From Listeria seeligeri serovar 1/2b str. SLCC3954 (lineage in GTDB: Bacteria; Bacillota; Bacilli; Lactobacillales; Listeriaceae), in NCBI RefSeq assembly GCF_000027145.1, contig NC_013891.1, positions 1,240,001-1,304,000 of the forward strand: 64,000 bases of DNA. Reading direction: 5' to 3'. Shown here piece by piece: positions 22,910 through 32,522 of this stretch. Below the pieces are notes generated by a model. The model worked only from the letters and a program-made list of their open reading frames with translations, ran no database searches and was not told the origin of the DNA. The stretch's first letter is position 1; each line of letters starts with the position of its first letter. The translations under genes were made by a program, and so were the position numbers.

Positions 22910-25252
22910 ATGAGTAAAGTTCGTGTATATGAATATGCAAAAGAACATCAAGTATCAAGCAAGAAAGTTATCGAGGCACTTAAAGACTTAGGTATTGAAG
23001 TGGCAAACCATATGTCCACTATTAATGAAAATGCCTTAAGACAATTAGATAAAGCCGTTGATGGCACAAATAAAAAAGCCGAAGCACCTAAGAAAGAAAC
23101 GACTAGCAATGAAAATGGAAATAGTAAGGGGCCAAACAAACTAAATATGACAAATAGTAATGAAAAATCGAATAAACCAAATAAACCTGCAGGCCAAAAT
23201 ACAAGACCTGCAACTACTAACAAAAGCCAAGGTGCAAAACCAGCGTCAAACAAACCAGCAAACACATCTAATCAAACTCAAGCTACTGGCGGACAACAAT
23301 CTAGTGGACCAAAACGTAATAACAATAATAGCAATCGCCCAGGCGGCGGCAATTCTAACCGTCCAGGCGGAAACAATCGTCCAAATCGTGGAGGAAACTT
23401 CAATAATAAAGGACGTAATACTAAGAAAAAAGGTAAGTTGAACCATAGTACGGTACCTCCAACTCCGCCAAAACCAAAAGAACTTCCTGAAAAAATTGTT
23501 TTCAGTGAATCCTTAACAGTTGCGGAATTAGCGAAAAAACTTTACAGAGAACCATCTGAATTAATCAAAAAATTATTTATGCTTGGTGTTGTAGCAACAA
23601 TCAACCAATCATTAGATAAAGATGCGATTGAACTAATTTGTTCTGACTATGGTGTAGCTGTAGAAGAAGAAATCAAAGTCGATGTAACAGATTTAGATGT
23701 TTATTTCGAAAATGAATTAAATGAAGCAGTCGACGAATCAAAACTTGTCGAACGCCCACCAGTTGTTACTATCATGGGACATGTTGACCACGGTAAAACA
23801 ACTTTACTAGATTCTCTTCGTAATACAAAAGTTACTTTAGGAGAAGCAGGCGGAATTACCCAACATATTGGTGCTTACCAATTAGAAATTCATAACAAAA
23901 AAATTACTTTCCTTGATACTCCAGGACATGCTGCTTTTACAGCGATGCGTGCTCGTGGTGCTCAAATCACAGATATTACCATTTTAGTTGTTGCAGCAGA
24001 TGATGGAGTAATGCCACAAACAATTGAAGCTATTAACCACGCTAAAGCAGCGGGTATGCCGATTATTGTTGCTGTAAATAAAATTGATAAACCACAAGCA
24101 AATCCAGACCGTGTTATGCAAGAATTAACAGAGTATGAGTTAGTTCCAGAGGCTTGGGGCGGTGATACAATTTTTGCACCAATCTCAGCTAAATTCGGTG
24201 AAGGACTTGAAAACTTGTTAGATATGATTTTACTTGTATCAGAAGTGGAAGAGTTAAAAGCCAATCCAGACCGTCGCGCAATTGGTTCTGTTATTGAAGC
24301 AGAACTTGATAAAGGCCGTGGTCCAGTTGCAACTTTATTAGTACAAGACGGAACACTAAACATTGGTGATCCAATTGTTGTTGGTAATACATTTGGTCGT
24401 GTCCGCGCTATGGTCAATGATTTAGGTCGTCGCGTGAAAAAAGTCGGACCTAGTACTCCGGTTGAAATTACTGGTTTAAATGATGTACCACAAGCAGGCG
24501 ATCGTTTCGTTGTGTTTGAAGATGAAAAAACAGCTAGAAGCATTGGGGAAACTCGTGCTAGTCGTGCATTAGTAGCGCAACGTTCTGCTACTAACCGCGT
24601 AAGCTTAGATAACTTATTTGAACATATGAAAGCTGGCGAAATGAAAGAAGTTAACGTTATTATCAAAGCAGATGTACAAGGTTCCGTAGAGGCACTTGCT
24701 GCGTCCCTTCGTAAGATTGATGTAGAAGGCGTTAATGTAAAAATCATTCATACTGCAGTTGGAGCAATCAATGAATCAGATATTACTTTAGCAGCAGCTT
24801 CTAACGCTATTGTGATTGGATTTAACGTTCGTCCTACAACACAAGCGCGTGAAGCAGCAGAAAATGAAAGTGTAGATATTCGTCTGCACCGCGTTATCTA
24901 CAAAGCAATTGATGAAATTGAAGCAGCAATGAAAGGTATGCTTGATCCAGAATTCCAAGAAAAAATTATCGGTCAAGCGCAAGTTCGTCAAACAATCAAT
25001 GTTTCTAAAGTTGGTACAATTGCCGGATGTTTCGTAACAGATGGTAAAATTACGCGTGATAGTGGCGTACGTATTATTCGTGATGGAATTGTTGTTTTCG
25101 AAGGCGAAATTGCTACACTTAAACGCTTTAAAGATGATGCCAAAGAAGTAGCAAAAGGCTATGAATGTGGTATTACCGTTCAAAACTTCAATGATATCAA
25201 AGAAGATGACGTTATCGAAGCATACGTTATGGAAGAAATTGAAAGAAAATGA
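22910..25252 (+). CDS. infB: Translation initiation factor IF-2
   Basis: IF-2 is the GTPase that brings fMet-tRNA to the 30S subunit. It begins with an IF2-N helix domain, then a low-complexity Asn/Lys/Gly/Pro linker (about 60-180), a second IF2-N domain, and the G domain with [19 protein letters not shown] and NKIDKP. ATG 22910 follows CGGAGGTG by seven bases; the in-frame GTG at 22901 is part of that site. This gives 780 aa. The Asn-rich linker is unusually biased but typical of Listeria. Confidence 0.97.
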   Translation: MSKVRVYEYAKEHQVSSKKVIEALKDLGIEVANHMSTINENALRQLDKAVDGTNKKAEAPKKETTSNENGNSKGPNKLNMTNSNEKSNKPNKPAGQNTRPATTNKSQGAKPASNKPANTSNQTQATGGQQSSGPKRNNNNSNRPGGGNSNRPGGNNRPNRGGNFNNKGRNTKKKGKLNHSTVPPTPPKPKELPEKIVFSESLTVAELAKKLYREPSELIKKLFMLGVVATINQSLDKDAIELICSDYGVAVEEEIKVDVTDLDVYFENELNEAVDESKLVERPPVVTIMGHVDHGKTTLLDSLRNTKVTLGEAGGITQHIGAYQLEIHNKKITFLDTPGHAAFTAMRARGAQITDITILVVAADDGVMPQTIEAINHAKAAGMPIIVAVNKIDKPQANPDRVMQELTEYELVPEAWGGDTIFAPISAKFGEGLENLLDMILLVSEVEELKANPDRRAIGSVIEAELDKGRGPVATLLVQDGTLNIGDPIVVGNTFGRVRAMVNDLGRRVKKVGPSTPVEITGLNDVPQAGDRFVVFEDEKTARSIGETRASRALVAQRSATNRVSLDNLFEHMKAGEMKEVNVIIKADVQGSVEALAASLRKIDVEGVNVKIIHTAVGAINESDITLAAASNAIVIGFNVRPTTQAREAAENESVDIRLHRVIYKAIDEIEAAMKGMLDPEFQEKIIGQAQVRQTINVSKVGTIAGCFVTDGKITRDSGVRIIRDGIVVFEGEIATLKRFKDDAKEVAKGYECGITVQNFNDIKEDDVIEAYVMEEIERK

Positions 25253-25527
25253 TTCAATCAGTTGTTAGTGAATTTTTCATGCAGGAACCACAAAACCTCA
25301 AAGAAAAACGCGCTATCCTGAAACGAATTTTAACTAGAGCAAAACAAAAATTCAATGTCTCCATTGCCGAAACTGATTTTCAGGATTTATGGCAGCGAAC
25401 AGAAATCAGTTTTGCTGTTGTATCTTCCTCACACATACAAGCAGAAAAAGAAGCGAGAGAAGTACTTGCTTTTCTCGACTCTTTTCCTGAGTGGGAACGT
25501 GCAGAAACAACAATGGAGAAGTTATAA
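25249..25527 (+). CDS. ylxP: YlxP family protein (DUF503)
   Basis: This 92-aa protein belongs to DUF503, with [27 protein letters not shown] characteristic of the family. The fold is ferredoxin-like; the function remains unknown, though it always sits next to rbfA in Firmicutes and may take part in ribosome assembly. Its ATG overlaps the infB stop (ATGA). Confidence 0.92.
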   Translation: MIQSVVSEFFMQEPQNLKEKRAILKRILTRAKQKFNVSIAETDFQDLWQRTEISFAVVSSSHIQAEKEAREVLAFLDSFPEWERAETTMEKL

Positions 25528-25542
25528 AAGAGGTGAATACAC

Positions 25543-25887
25543 TTGAACGTAAGAGCTAATCGTGTCAGTGAGCAAATGAAAAAAGAATTGGGCGATATTT
25601 TGAATCGTAAAATCAAAGACCCGCGCTTAGGTTTTGTAACTGTAACTGGAGTTGATGTTACTGGTGACTTACAAGAGGCGAAGGTTTTTATCTCTATTCT
25701 TGGTACCGATAAGGAAAAAGAAAATACGTTACTCGCACTTGCGAAAGCGCATGGCTTTATCCGCTCTGAAATCGGTCGCCGTATTCGACTTCGTAAAGTT
25801 CCTGAAATGTCTTTTGAAATAGATAATTCCATCGCTTACGGAAATCGAATCGATGAATTACTTCGCGACTTAAATAACGATCAATAA
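25543..25887 (+). CDS. rbfA: Ribosome-binding factor A
   Basis: RbfA is a 30S maturation and cold-adaptation factor that binds near the 16S 5' end. The 114-aa KH-like protein begins [19 protein letters not shown], and carries [12 protein letters not shown] and [14 protein letters not shown]. The start is TTG 25543, following AGAGGTG. It ends the nusA operon before a strong hairpin. Confidence 0.96.
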
Positions 25888-25893
25888 TAAATA

Positions 25894-25967
25894 AAAGTTT
25901 AAGGCAATCCCTTTATCTTCTCATTCAAACGGGATGTAAGTGGGTCATTGTCTTAAACTTTTTTTCT
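25894..25967 (+). terminator. Terminator/attenuator between rbfA and truB
   Basis: A 15-bp stem (25894-25908 with 25947-25961, one G-U pair) encloses a 38-base loop with an inner ATCCC/GGGAT pairing and ends in a run of T. It finishes only a few bases before the truB ribosome site, and no promoter fits after it, so truB would depend on read-through. Confidence 0.8.
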
Positions 25968-25983
25968 TAGAAGGAGGAGCTTG

Positions 25984-26898
25984 ATGAACGGCATTATCCC
26001 ATTGTGGAAAGAACGCGGGATGACAAGTCATGATTGCGTTTTTAAATTAAGAAAAATTTTACATACAAAAAAAGTCGGACATACAGGTACACTTGATCCA
26101 GAAGTAGAAGGTGTACTCCCAATTTGTATCGGACGTGCAACAAAACTTGCTGAATATGTAACTGATGAGGGCAAAGTATATGTAGCAGAAATAACACTCG
26201 GTAAATCAACTACAACAGAAGATGCGACTGGCGAGACTGTAATGACAAAAGAACTTGAAGAAATTTCAGCAGAAGAACTTCAAGCAGCACTTACCAAACT
26301 GACGGGGAAAATCACTCAAATTCCACCGATGTTTTCAGCTGTAAAAGTCAACGGCAAGAAGTTGTATGAATATGCAAGAGCTGGAATAGAGGTAGAAAGA
26401 CCATCCAGGCAAGTGGATATTTATTCATTAACCCGGTTAGATGGCGACACGGCGCTAACTGAAACGAATCCGACTTTCCGGTTAGAGATTTCATGTGGAA
26501 AAGGAACTTATATCAGAACGCTCGCGGTAATGATTGGCGAATTGTTAGGCTATCCAGCTCATATGTCCGAACTAGAACGTACCCGTAGTGGCTTTTTCAA
26601 AAAAGAAGATTGCTTAACTTTAGCGGAAATTGATGAAATGATGCAAGCGAATAACAGCGAGTTTTTATACCCGCTTGAAAAAGGGATTGAATCAATGGCA
26701 AAATTAGTTATTGATGAAGAAATACATACGAAAGTTCTAAACGGCGGATTATTACTAACATCTTTATTTAAAAGTGTCGAAAATGAACCTCGTGTAGCGC
26801 TTGTTTTCGAAAATAAATTAACCGCAATTTATAAACCACATCCAGAGAAAAAAGACCTTTGGAAACCAGAAAAAGTCATTGAGCTACACCAAGCATAG
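25984..26898 (+). CDS. truB: tRNA pseudouridine55 synthase
   Basis: TruB makes pseudouridine 55 in the T-loop of tRNAs. The catalytic aspartate lies in GHTGTLDPEVEGVLPI (about residue 39); SAVKVNGKKLYEYAR and GTYIRTLAVMIGE support the family, and a C-terminal PUA-like part is present. The ATG at 25984 is preferred to a TTG three bases upstream because AAGGAGGAG is then six bases away. The 304-aa length is normal. Confidence 0.96.
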   Translation: MNGIIPLWKERGMTSHDCVFKLRKILHTKKVGHTGTLDPEVEGVLPICIGRATKLAEYVTDEGKVYVAEITLGKSTTTEDATGETVMTKELEEISAEELQAALTKLTGKITQIPPMFSAVKVNGKKLYEYARAGIEVERPSRQVDIYSLTRLDGDTALTETNPTFRLEISCGKGTYIRTLAVMIGELLGYPAHMSELERTRSGFFKKEDCLTLAEIDEMMQANNSEFLYPLEKGIESMAKLVIDEEIHTKVLNGGLLLTSLFKSVENEPRVALVFENKLTAIYKPHPEKKDLWKPEKVIELHQA

Positions 26899-26968
26899 TA
26901 ATTGCGGCCGCAACTTTCTTATATTATGATATTAAAGGAATTCAAATTTAGAGGAGAAGTGGCAAAAA

Positions 26969-27913
26969 ATGAAGACGATATATTTACACCATCCGATTAC
27001 GACGGACGAGTGGACTGACGTAAAAAAAGTAATGGCGCTTGGCTTCTTCGACGGTGTTCATTTAGGGCATCAAGCAGTCATTAAACAAGCGAAAAAGATT
27101 GCGGAACAAAAAGGCCTTCAAACAGCAGTTTTAACTTTTGATCCCCATCCTTCTGTCGTTTTAAGCAATATTCGAAAACAAGTAAAATATCTAACGCCAC
27201 TTGAAGACAAAGCTGAAAAAATGGCTGAACTTGGTGTAGATATTATGTATGTAGTTCGCTTTACAACACAGTTTTCCGAACTATCTCCACAAGCCTTTGT
27301 CGATAAATATTTAGTTGCTTTGAATGTAAAACACGTAGTAGCTGGTTTCGACTATTCTTACGGCAAAAAAGGCGAAGGGAAAATGACCAACTTAGAAAGC
27401 TATGCAAATGGTCGTTTTGAGGTCACAATTGTTGATAAGCAAACAGCTGCTAGCGATAAAATAAGCTCCACCAATATTAGACGCGCAATTACAGAAGGCG
27501 AACTAGAAGAAGCAAATCAACTACTCGGCTATCCATATACAACTAAAGGAACTGTTATTCATGGCGATAAGCGAGGTAGGACAATAGGTTTCCCAACAGC
27601 GAATATCTTAGTGAACGAAGATTATTTGATTCCAAAGCTTGGTGTCTATGCAGTGAAATTCCGTGTGAATGGGGAAACACATCTTGGTATGGCAAGCATT
27701 GGTTACAATATCACTTTTAAAGATGATCAAGCGTTATCTATTGAAGTATATATTTTGGATTTTCATCGCGAAATTTACGGGGAAGAAGCGGAAATAGAAT
27801 GGTATCAATTTTTCCGTCCTGAGCTTAAATTTAATGGTGTGGAAGGTCTGATTGCTCAATTAGAAAAAGACGAACAAGATACAAGAGCTTTTTTTGCTGA
27901 TTTAGATGATTAA
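26969..27913 (+). CDS. ribF: Bifunctional riboflavin kinase/FAD synthetase
   Basis: RibF turns riboflavin into FMN and FAD. The N-terminal FMN adenylyltransferase has GFFDGVHLGHQAVI (about 26-39) and later STNIRRAI; the C-terminal flavokinase has GDKRGRTIGFPTANI, with the PTAN metal/ATP motif. The 314-aa length is normal. It lies 70 bases after truB as in most Firmicutes, and its RBS is GAGGAG. Confidence 0.97.
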   Translation: MKTIYLHHPITTDEWTDVKKVMALGFFDGVHLGHQAVIKQAKKIAEQKGLQTAVLTFDPHPSVVLSNIRKQVKYLTPLEDKAEKMAELGVDIMYVVRFTTQFSELSPQAFVDKYLVALNVKHVVAGFDYSYGKKGEGKMTNLESYANGRFEVTIVDKQTAASDKISSTNIRRAITEGELEEANQLLGYPYTTKGTVIHGDKRGRTIGFPTANILVNEDYLIPKLGVYAVKFRVNGETHLGMASIGYNITFKDDQALSIEVYILDFHREIYGEEAEIEWYQFFRPELKFNGVEGLIAQLEKDEQDTRAFFADLDD

Positions 27914-27927
27914 ACTACTATTTCTGC

Positions 27928-27956
27928 TTGCTTTTGGAGGCTAAATAGTGTATCTT
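27928..27956 (+). promoter_or_regulatory. rpsO promoter
   Basis: TTGCTT (27928-27933), a 17-base spacer and TATCTT (27951-27956) lie just after ribF, leaving a leader of about 85 bases before rpsO. Confidence 0.5.
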
Positions 27957-27969
27957 TAAATCTGTACGA

Positions 27970-28050
27970 ACAGAACCATTACTTGGCTTTTTGCGACTCA
28001 CCGACGCTAGGCTCAGTAATTGGGGATATTTTAGAAGGAGGTGGAAAGAA
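27970..28050 (+). promoter_or_regulatory. Putative S15 autoregulatory mRNA leader
   Basis: The leader can fold with CCATTACT (about 27974-27981) against AGTAATTGG (about 28014-28022) enclosing a GCG/CGC-closed hairpin, followed by a strong AAGGAGGTGG site. Ribosomal protein S15 represses its own mRNA through such structures in several bacteria, including Bacillales. The fold here is by eye and the match to a known class is not proven. Confidence 0.4.
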
Positions 28051-28320
28051 ATGGCTTTAACTCAAGAACGCAAAAATGAAATTATTGCAGAGTACCGTGT
28101 CCATGATACAGATACTGGTTCACCAGAAGTACAAATCGCTGTATTAACTGCTGAAATCAATAGCTTAAATGAACACGTTCGCGTACACAAAAAAGATCAT
28201 CACTCTTACCGTGGATTAATGAAGATGGTAGGTCACCGTCGTAACCTATTAACTTACCTACGTAAAAAAGATGTTCAACGTTACCGCGAACTTATCAAAC
28301 GTTTAGGTTTACGTCGATAA
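28051..28320 (+). CDS. rpsO: 30S ribosomal protein S15
   Basis: S15 is a primary 16S rRNA-binding protein organising the platform. The 89-aa product starts [19 protein letters not shown] after a very strong site and contains [29 protein letters not shown] and [12 protein letters not shown]. An open frame upstream (from 27991) is leader RNA. It has its own promoter and terminator before pnp. Confidence 0.99.
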   Translation: MALTQERKNEIIAEYRVHDTDTGSPEVQIAVLTAEINSLNEHVRVHKKDHHSYRGLMKMVGHRRNLLTYLRKKDVQRYRELIKRLGLRR

Positions 28321-28330
28321 AAACCAGACG

Positions 28331-28363
28331 AAAGCGGGATACCAAAAGTTCCCGCTTTTTTTT
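28331..28363 (+). terminator. rpsO terminator
   Basis: AAAGCGGGA (28331-28339) pairs perfectly with TCCCGCTTT (28350-28358), followed by eight T. Confidence 0.9.
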
Positions 28364-28406
28364 GAGTATTAAGCATATTAAACTTTGGAAAATACGGCTA
28401 AGAAAT

Positions 28407-28530
28407 GAAACTTTATCGCATGAATCCAAAAACGTGTTAAGAAACCCTTGTTTATAACAGGTTTTTGGATTCATGTGTGCTTTAGAAATTCTAAAGTGTG
28501 CGTGAACATTCTTATGCATGGTAAAGTTTC
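28407..28530 (+). promoter_or_regulatory. Large structured 5' leader of pnp
   Basis: A 9-bp closing helix (28407-28415 with 28522-28530) encloses a long hairpin of 17 bp (28417-28433 with 28461-28477), extended by five more pairs after one mismatch, and a small hairpin (28480-28485 with 28491-28496). The arrangement is a three-way junction ending 34 bases before pnp. A control element such as an RNase III or PNPase target is plausible by analogy with E. coli pnp, but no known class was recognised. Confidence 0.7.
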
Positions 28531-28564
28531 TGGTTCGTGTTTCCTAATAAAAGGAGATTAAATT

Positions 28565-30736
28565 ATGTCTGAAAAACAAGTATTTTCAACAGAATGGGCA
28601 GGTAAAACATTATCTGTCGAAGTAGGTCAATTAGCAAAACAAGCAAGTGGAGCAGCATTAATTCGTTACGGAGATACAGTTGTTTTAACAGCAGCTGTAG
28701 GTTCAAAAAAACCACGTCCAGGTGACTTTTTCCCGTTAACAGTTAACTATGAAGAAAAAATGTACTCTGTCGGTAAAGTTCCCGGTGGATTCTTAAAACG
28801 TGAAGGACGTCCAAGCGACCGTGCAACATTAACGGCTCGTTTAATTGACCGTCCAATTCGCCCACTTTTTGCAGAAGGTTTCCGTAATGAAGTTCAAATT
28901 ACTTCTACAGTATTCAGTGTAGACCAAGATTGCTCACCAGAAATGGCAGCAATGCTAGGTTCTTCTGTAGCACTCGTGATTTCTGATATTCCATTTGATG
29001 GTCCAATCGCAGGTGTTGATGTTGGTCGCATTGATGGCAAATACGTTATTAACCCAACTATTGAACAAGCAGAAAAAAGCGATATTAGCTTAACAGTTGC
29101 TGGAACACATGATGCAATCAACATGGTCGAAGCTGGAGCGAAAGAAGTTTCAGAAGAGGCAATGCTTGAAGCTATTATGTTTGGTCATGAAGAAATTAAA
29201 CGTCTTTGTGAATTCCAACAACAAATTATTGATGCTGTTGGGAAAGAAAAACGCGAAATTGAATTATTTGTGAGTGATCCTGAACTTGAAGCAGAAGTAA
29301 AAGCAGCAAGTGAAGGAAAAATGAAAGCTGCAATCAAAACAGAAGAGAAAAAAGCTCGTGAAGCTGCTATTGAAGACGTAAAAGAAGAAATTTTAGAAGG
29401 CTATAAAACAAAAGAACTAGAAAATGAAGCAGAAGTTCTTAGTGAAGTAGCACATATTTTAGAAATGATTGAAAAAGATGAGATGCGTCGTCTTATTTCT
29501 CAAGATAAAATCCGTCCTGATGGTCGTAAAGTAAACGAAATTCGTCCGCTTTCTTCTGAAGTTGGTTTGCTTCCACGTGTTCATGGTTCTGGTTTATTTA
29601 CTCGCGGACAAACCCAAGCTTTAAGTGTTTGTACGCTTGCACCTTTACGCGAACACCAAATTATTGATGGTCTAGGAACGGAAGAATATAAACGCTTCAT
29701 GCATCATTATAACTTCCCACAATTTAGTGTTGGGGAAACTGGTCCTCGTCGTGCTCCAGGTCGTCGTGAAATCGGTCACGGTGCTTTAGGGGAACGTGCT
29801 TTACAATACGTAATCCCTTCCGAAGAGGATTTCCCGTACACTATTCGTCTTGTATCAGAAGTGCTTGAATCAAATGGTTCTAGTTCGCAAGCAAGTATTT
29901 GTGGCTCTACACTTGCTATGCTTGATGCAGGTGTTCCAATTAAAGCACCAGTTGCTGGTATTGCAATGGGACTTGTAAAATTAGGTGACGATTATACTAT
30001 TCTATCAGATATCCAAGGTATGGAAGATCACTTTGGCGACATGGATTTTAAAGTTGCTGGAACAAAAGATGGTATCACAGCACTTCAAATGGACATCAAA
30101 ATTGACGGATTAAGCCGCCAAATTTTAGAAGAAGCATTAACTCAAGCTAAAGAAGGTCGCTTGCATATTCTAGAACACTTAACAAGCACAATTAGTGCAC
30201 CACGTGAAGAACTTTCTGCGTATGCACCAAAAATTATTACCCTTAACATTAAACCAGAAAAAATTAAAGATGTTATCGGACCTGGTGGAAAACAAATCAA
30301 TGCAATTATTGAAGAAACTGGCGTGAAAATTGATATCGAGCAAGATGGTACAGTTTATATTGCTTCTCAAGATCAAGCAATGAACCGTAAAGCAATTGCT
30401 ATCATTGAAGATATCGTTCGTGAAGTTCAAGTAGGGGAAGTTTACACAGGTAAAGTTCGTCGCATTGAAAAATTTGGTGCATTTGTTGAATTATTCAAAG
30501 GAACGGATGGTTTAGTTCATATTTCTGAATTAGCACATGAACGTGTTGGAAAAGTAGAAGATATCTTAAAACTTGGTGATGAAGTTACTGTAAAAGTTAT
30601 CGAAGTCGATCATCAAGGTCGTGTTAACTTATCGCGCAAAGTATTACTTGAGAAAAAAGAACAACCAGAAGGCGATAAAAAACCGCAAGCTGAGAAAAAA
30701 TACTACCCTAAAAAAGACAAGCCTGAATCTAAATAA
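28565..30736 (+). CDS. pnp: Polynucleotide phosphorylase
   Basis: PNPase degrades RNA 3'-5' with phosphate. Two RNase PH domains flank an all-helical linker (about 230-310); the second holds the catalytic region near [18 protein letters not shown] ([16 protein letters not shown], about 565) and S1 ([20 protein letters not shown], about 625-690) domains follow, then a lysine-rich tail. The 723-aa length is normal. RBS AAAGGAGA. It follows rpsO with a terminator and a long folded leader in between. Confidence 0.98.
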   Translation: MSEKQVFSTEWAGKTLSVEVGQLAKQASGAALIRYGDTVVLTAAVGSKKPRPGDFFPLTVNYEEKMYSVGKVPGGFLKREGRPSDRATLTARLIDRPIRPLFAEGFRNEVQITSTVFSVDQDCSPEMAAMLGSSVALVISDIPFDGPIAGVDVGRIDGKYVINPTIEQAEKSDISLTVAGTHDAINMVEAGAKEVSEEAMLEAIMFGHEEIKRLCEFQQQIIDAVGKEKREIELFVSDPELEAEVKAASEGKMKAAIKTEEKKAREAAIEDVKEEILEGYKTKELENEAEVLSEVAHILEMIEKDEMRRLISQDKIRPDGRKVNEIRPLSSEVGLLPRVHGSGLFTRGQTQALSVCTLAPLREHQIIDGLGTEEYKRFMHHYNFPQFSVGETGPRRAPGRREIGHGALGERALQYVIPSEEDFPYTIRLVSEVLESNGSSSQASICGSTLAMLDAGVPIKAPVAGIAMGLVKLGDDYTILSDIQGMEDHFGDMDFKVAGTKDGITALQMDIKIDGLSRQILEEALTQAKEGRLHILEHLTSTISAPREELSAYAPKIITLNIKPEKIKDVIGPGGKQINAIIEETGVKIDIEQDGTVYIASQDQAMNRKAIAIIEDIVREVQVGEVYTGKVRRIEKFGAFVELFKGTDGLVHISELAHERVGKVEDILKLGDEVTVKVIEVDHQGRVNLSRKVLLEKKEQPEGDKKPQAEKKYYPKKDKPESK

Positions 30737-30740
30737 TGCA

Positions 30741-30779
30741 AAAAGCAAGTAGCCAGAAAAATGGCTACTTGCTTTTTTT
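30741..30779. terminator. Bidirectional terminator, pnp/rsgA
   Basis: A perfect 15-bp stem (30741-30755 with 30762-30776) with A- and T-runs lies between converging genes. Confidence 0.92.
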
Positions 30780-31833
30780 ATTTATTTTTTGGTCGATTTT
30801 TATATTGTGTTCTAATTGTTTTTTGAATAGTTTTCCAACGATCTCGTTCTTGCCTTGCTAATGCTGGACTGTTTTTCCTAGCATGATAAGCTAGCTCTTT
30901 CTGTAATTTAAGCCAGTTTTCATAATGTTGCATGGAGAGAGAGCCATCTGTTAGCGCTTCTTGAACTGCACATCCGGGTTCCGTGGTATGAGAACAATCG
31001 TTAAAACGACAATGCTCTGTTAATTTCTCAACATCAGAAAAAGTTGTTTCTAAGCCAGCCTGATTTAGGCCAATCCCGAATTCTCTCATTCCGGGAGTAT
31101 CAATGACTATCCAACCATTTTCCAGTAAATGCATTTCTCGATGTGTAGTTGTGTGTTTTCCCTTACTATCATCTTCACGAATACCTGATGTTTTCATCAA
31201 AGTTTTGCCAGCGAGTGCGTTAATGAAGGAAGATTTTCCAACACCAGAAGAGCCAAGTAATACAAGTGTGCTGTGCGGCTTTAAATCGTGTTCTAGAGCT
31301 TCAAAACCCATGTGTGATAAATTGTCCACATAATAAGTTGGGACGCCGTAAGCAACTGCTTCTAGCTGGTCTGTGTACGAAGTCAAGTCCGCTACTAAGT
31401 CTGCCTTTGTTAAAATAATAATAGGAGACGCGCCACTATCCCAAGCGACCGTCAAATAGCGCTCCAAACGATTCAAATTAAAATCATGATTTAAACTCAT
31501 GACAATGAGCGCATAATCAAAGTTCGCCGCAATTAACTGTTCTTCAGAATCTTTGTTCATCCGAGAAAAAACAGTTTTTCGCTGAAGAACAGAAATAATT
31601 TGAACAGTTTGCGAAAAGTCAATATTTACCTCTACAAAATCTCCAACAGCGGGAAGGGAAGAAGACGATAGCTCGTAAAAATTCCCTCGTTTAAGTTTGG
31701 CCAAAAATTCTCCTTGTTCTGTTATAACACGGTAAGAATCTTTAAAAACAGCAGTAACTCTTCCGTAGTCTGCATTATTTGCTACAGTTTGCTCTTCAAA
31801 AAAACTTGTAAAACCATATTTTTCTAATATCAA
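30778..31833 (-). CDS. rsgA: RsgA/YjeQ-type circularly permuted GTPase
   Basis: RsgA GTPases check late 30S maturation. Permuted motifs appear in order G4 TKAD (142-145), G1 GSSGVGKSS (194-202), G3 DTPGMRE (245-251), after an N-terminal OB-like domain, and the zinc finger C275-C280-H282-C288 follows. At 351 aa it is longer than the usual 290-300, and DTPGMREF with the long OB region marks the second RsgA subtype. Listeria is expected to carry another rsgA near its protein-phosphatase/kinase genes, so this may be a paralogue. Start TTG lies seven bases after AAAGGAGC. Confidence 0.88.
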   Translation of the reverse strand: MILEKYGFTSFFEEQTVANNADYGRVTAVFKDSYRVITEQGEFLAKLKRGNFYELSSSSLPAVGDFVEVNIDFSQTVQIISVLQRKTVFSRMNKDSEEQLIAANFDYALIVMSLNHDFNLNRLERYLTVAWDSGASPIIILTKADLVADLTSYTDQLEAVAYGVPTYYVDNLSHMGFEALEHDLKPHSTLVLLGSSGVGKSSFINALAGKTLMKTSGIREDDSKGKHTTTHREMHLLENGWIVIDTPGMREFGIGLNQAGLETTFSDVEKLTEHCRFNDCSHTTEPGCAVQEALTDGSLSMQHYENWLKLQKELAYHARKNSPALARQERDRWKTIQKTIRTQYKNRPKNK

Positions 31834-32013
31834 TTTTTTTGCTCCTTTTTAGGTGGGAGCACTCTATAAATAAGATACCCCCGTATTTTTTATGAGGTTT
31901 ACCATTATTACATTTGCCATAATTCATCATCCTTTCTTTCTTAGATAATAACACAAAAACGGCCAGAACATAAAGATGAATTTTAATCACCTCAAGTTCT
32001 GACCGTTCTTTAG

Positions 32014-32493
32014 TTAATTTTTATGTGCTAAAATTTTTGCAATGGTTTCATAACTCATATCACTTTTTAAATTATATTTACCATCACGAACATATTTTTC
32101 ATAATTATTGTCTTTTAAGTATTTATCAAACTCAGAAGCACTTTTAATTATCCCATTCGCTTGAAGTTCTTCGCCAGCTTTAGAAGAAGGGTCTCCTTTA
32201 GAAATGGTCAATGTATAACTTTTAACTTTTTTAGCTTCTTCCTCTTTCTTTTTAGCAGCTTCGTCAGCCGCTTTTTTAGCTTCATCATCGGCCGCTTTGT
32301 CGACCTCTTGTTGAGCTAATAATTTTTCGTATTTTGCTTTCCATGTGTTTGAGTTATCATCAGCAACATCTTTAGTTGGTGCGGCATTTGTTTCGTCTGC
32401 TTTAGTCGGAGTAGAGAAAAACTGATCATAAACCAGTAAGACAACGGCAGATACTAAGAAACCAAGTGCCAACATCCGTAAGTTTTTCTTCAC
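32014..32493 (-). CDS. YqzC-like membrane-anchored protein with MltG-like domain
   Basis: The 159-aa protein has an N-terminal membrane anchor (about 7-26), an acidic linker, a Lys/Ala/Glu coiled coil (about 50-90) and a C-terminal domain (SYTLTISKGDPSSKAGEELQ to MSYETIAKIL) that resembles the LysM-like N-domain of the YceG/MltG family without its catalytic part. It occupies the place of B. subtilis yqzC before yqzD. It probably faces the cell wall. Function unknown; the MltG resemblance is my reading. Confidence 0.7.
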   Translation of the reverse strand: MKKNLRMLALGFLVSAVVLLVYDQFFSTPTKADETNAAPTKDVADDNSNTWKAKYEKLLAQQEVDKAADDEAKKAADEAAKKKEEEAKKVKSYTLTISKGDPSSKAGEELQANGIIKSASEFDKYLKDNNYEKYVRDGKYNLKSDMSYETIAKILAHKN

Positions 32494-32522
32494 AGATTAG
32501 GCTCCTCCTTTAAAATTTAAAA

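Noticed and set aside
23962-24747. A 261-codon open frame antisense to infB
   Set aside because: Ser/Thr/Pro-rich shadow of the conserved IF-2 coding strand; no initiation signal.
28295-28519. A 74-codon minus-strand frame in the rpsO-pnp gap
   Set aside because: It overlaps the rpsO end, its terminator and the structured pnp leader; no supporting start.
31796-31990. A 64-codon minus-strand frame overlapping the rsgA start
   Set aside because: It conflicts with the rsgA start and ribosome site; the inner ATGs abut the purine run with no useful spacing.
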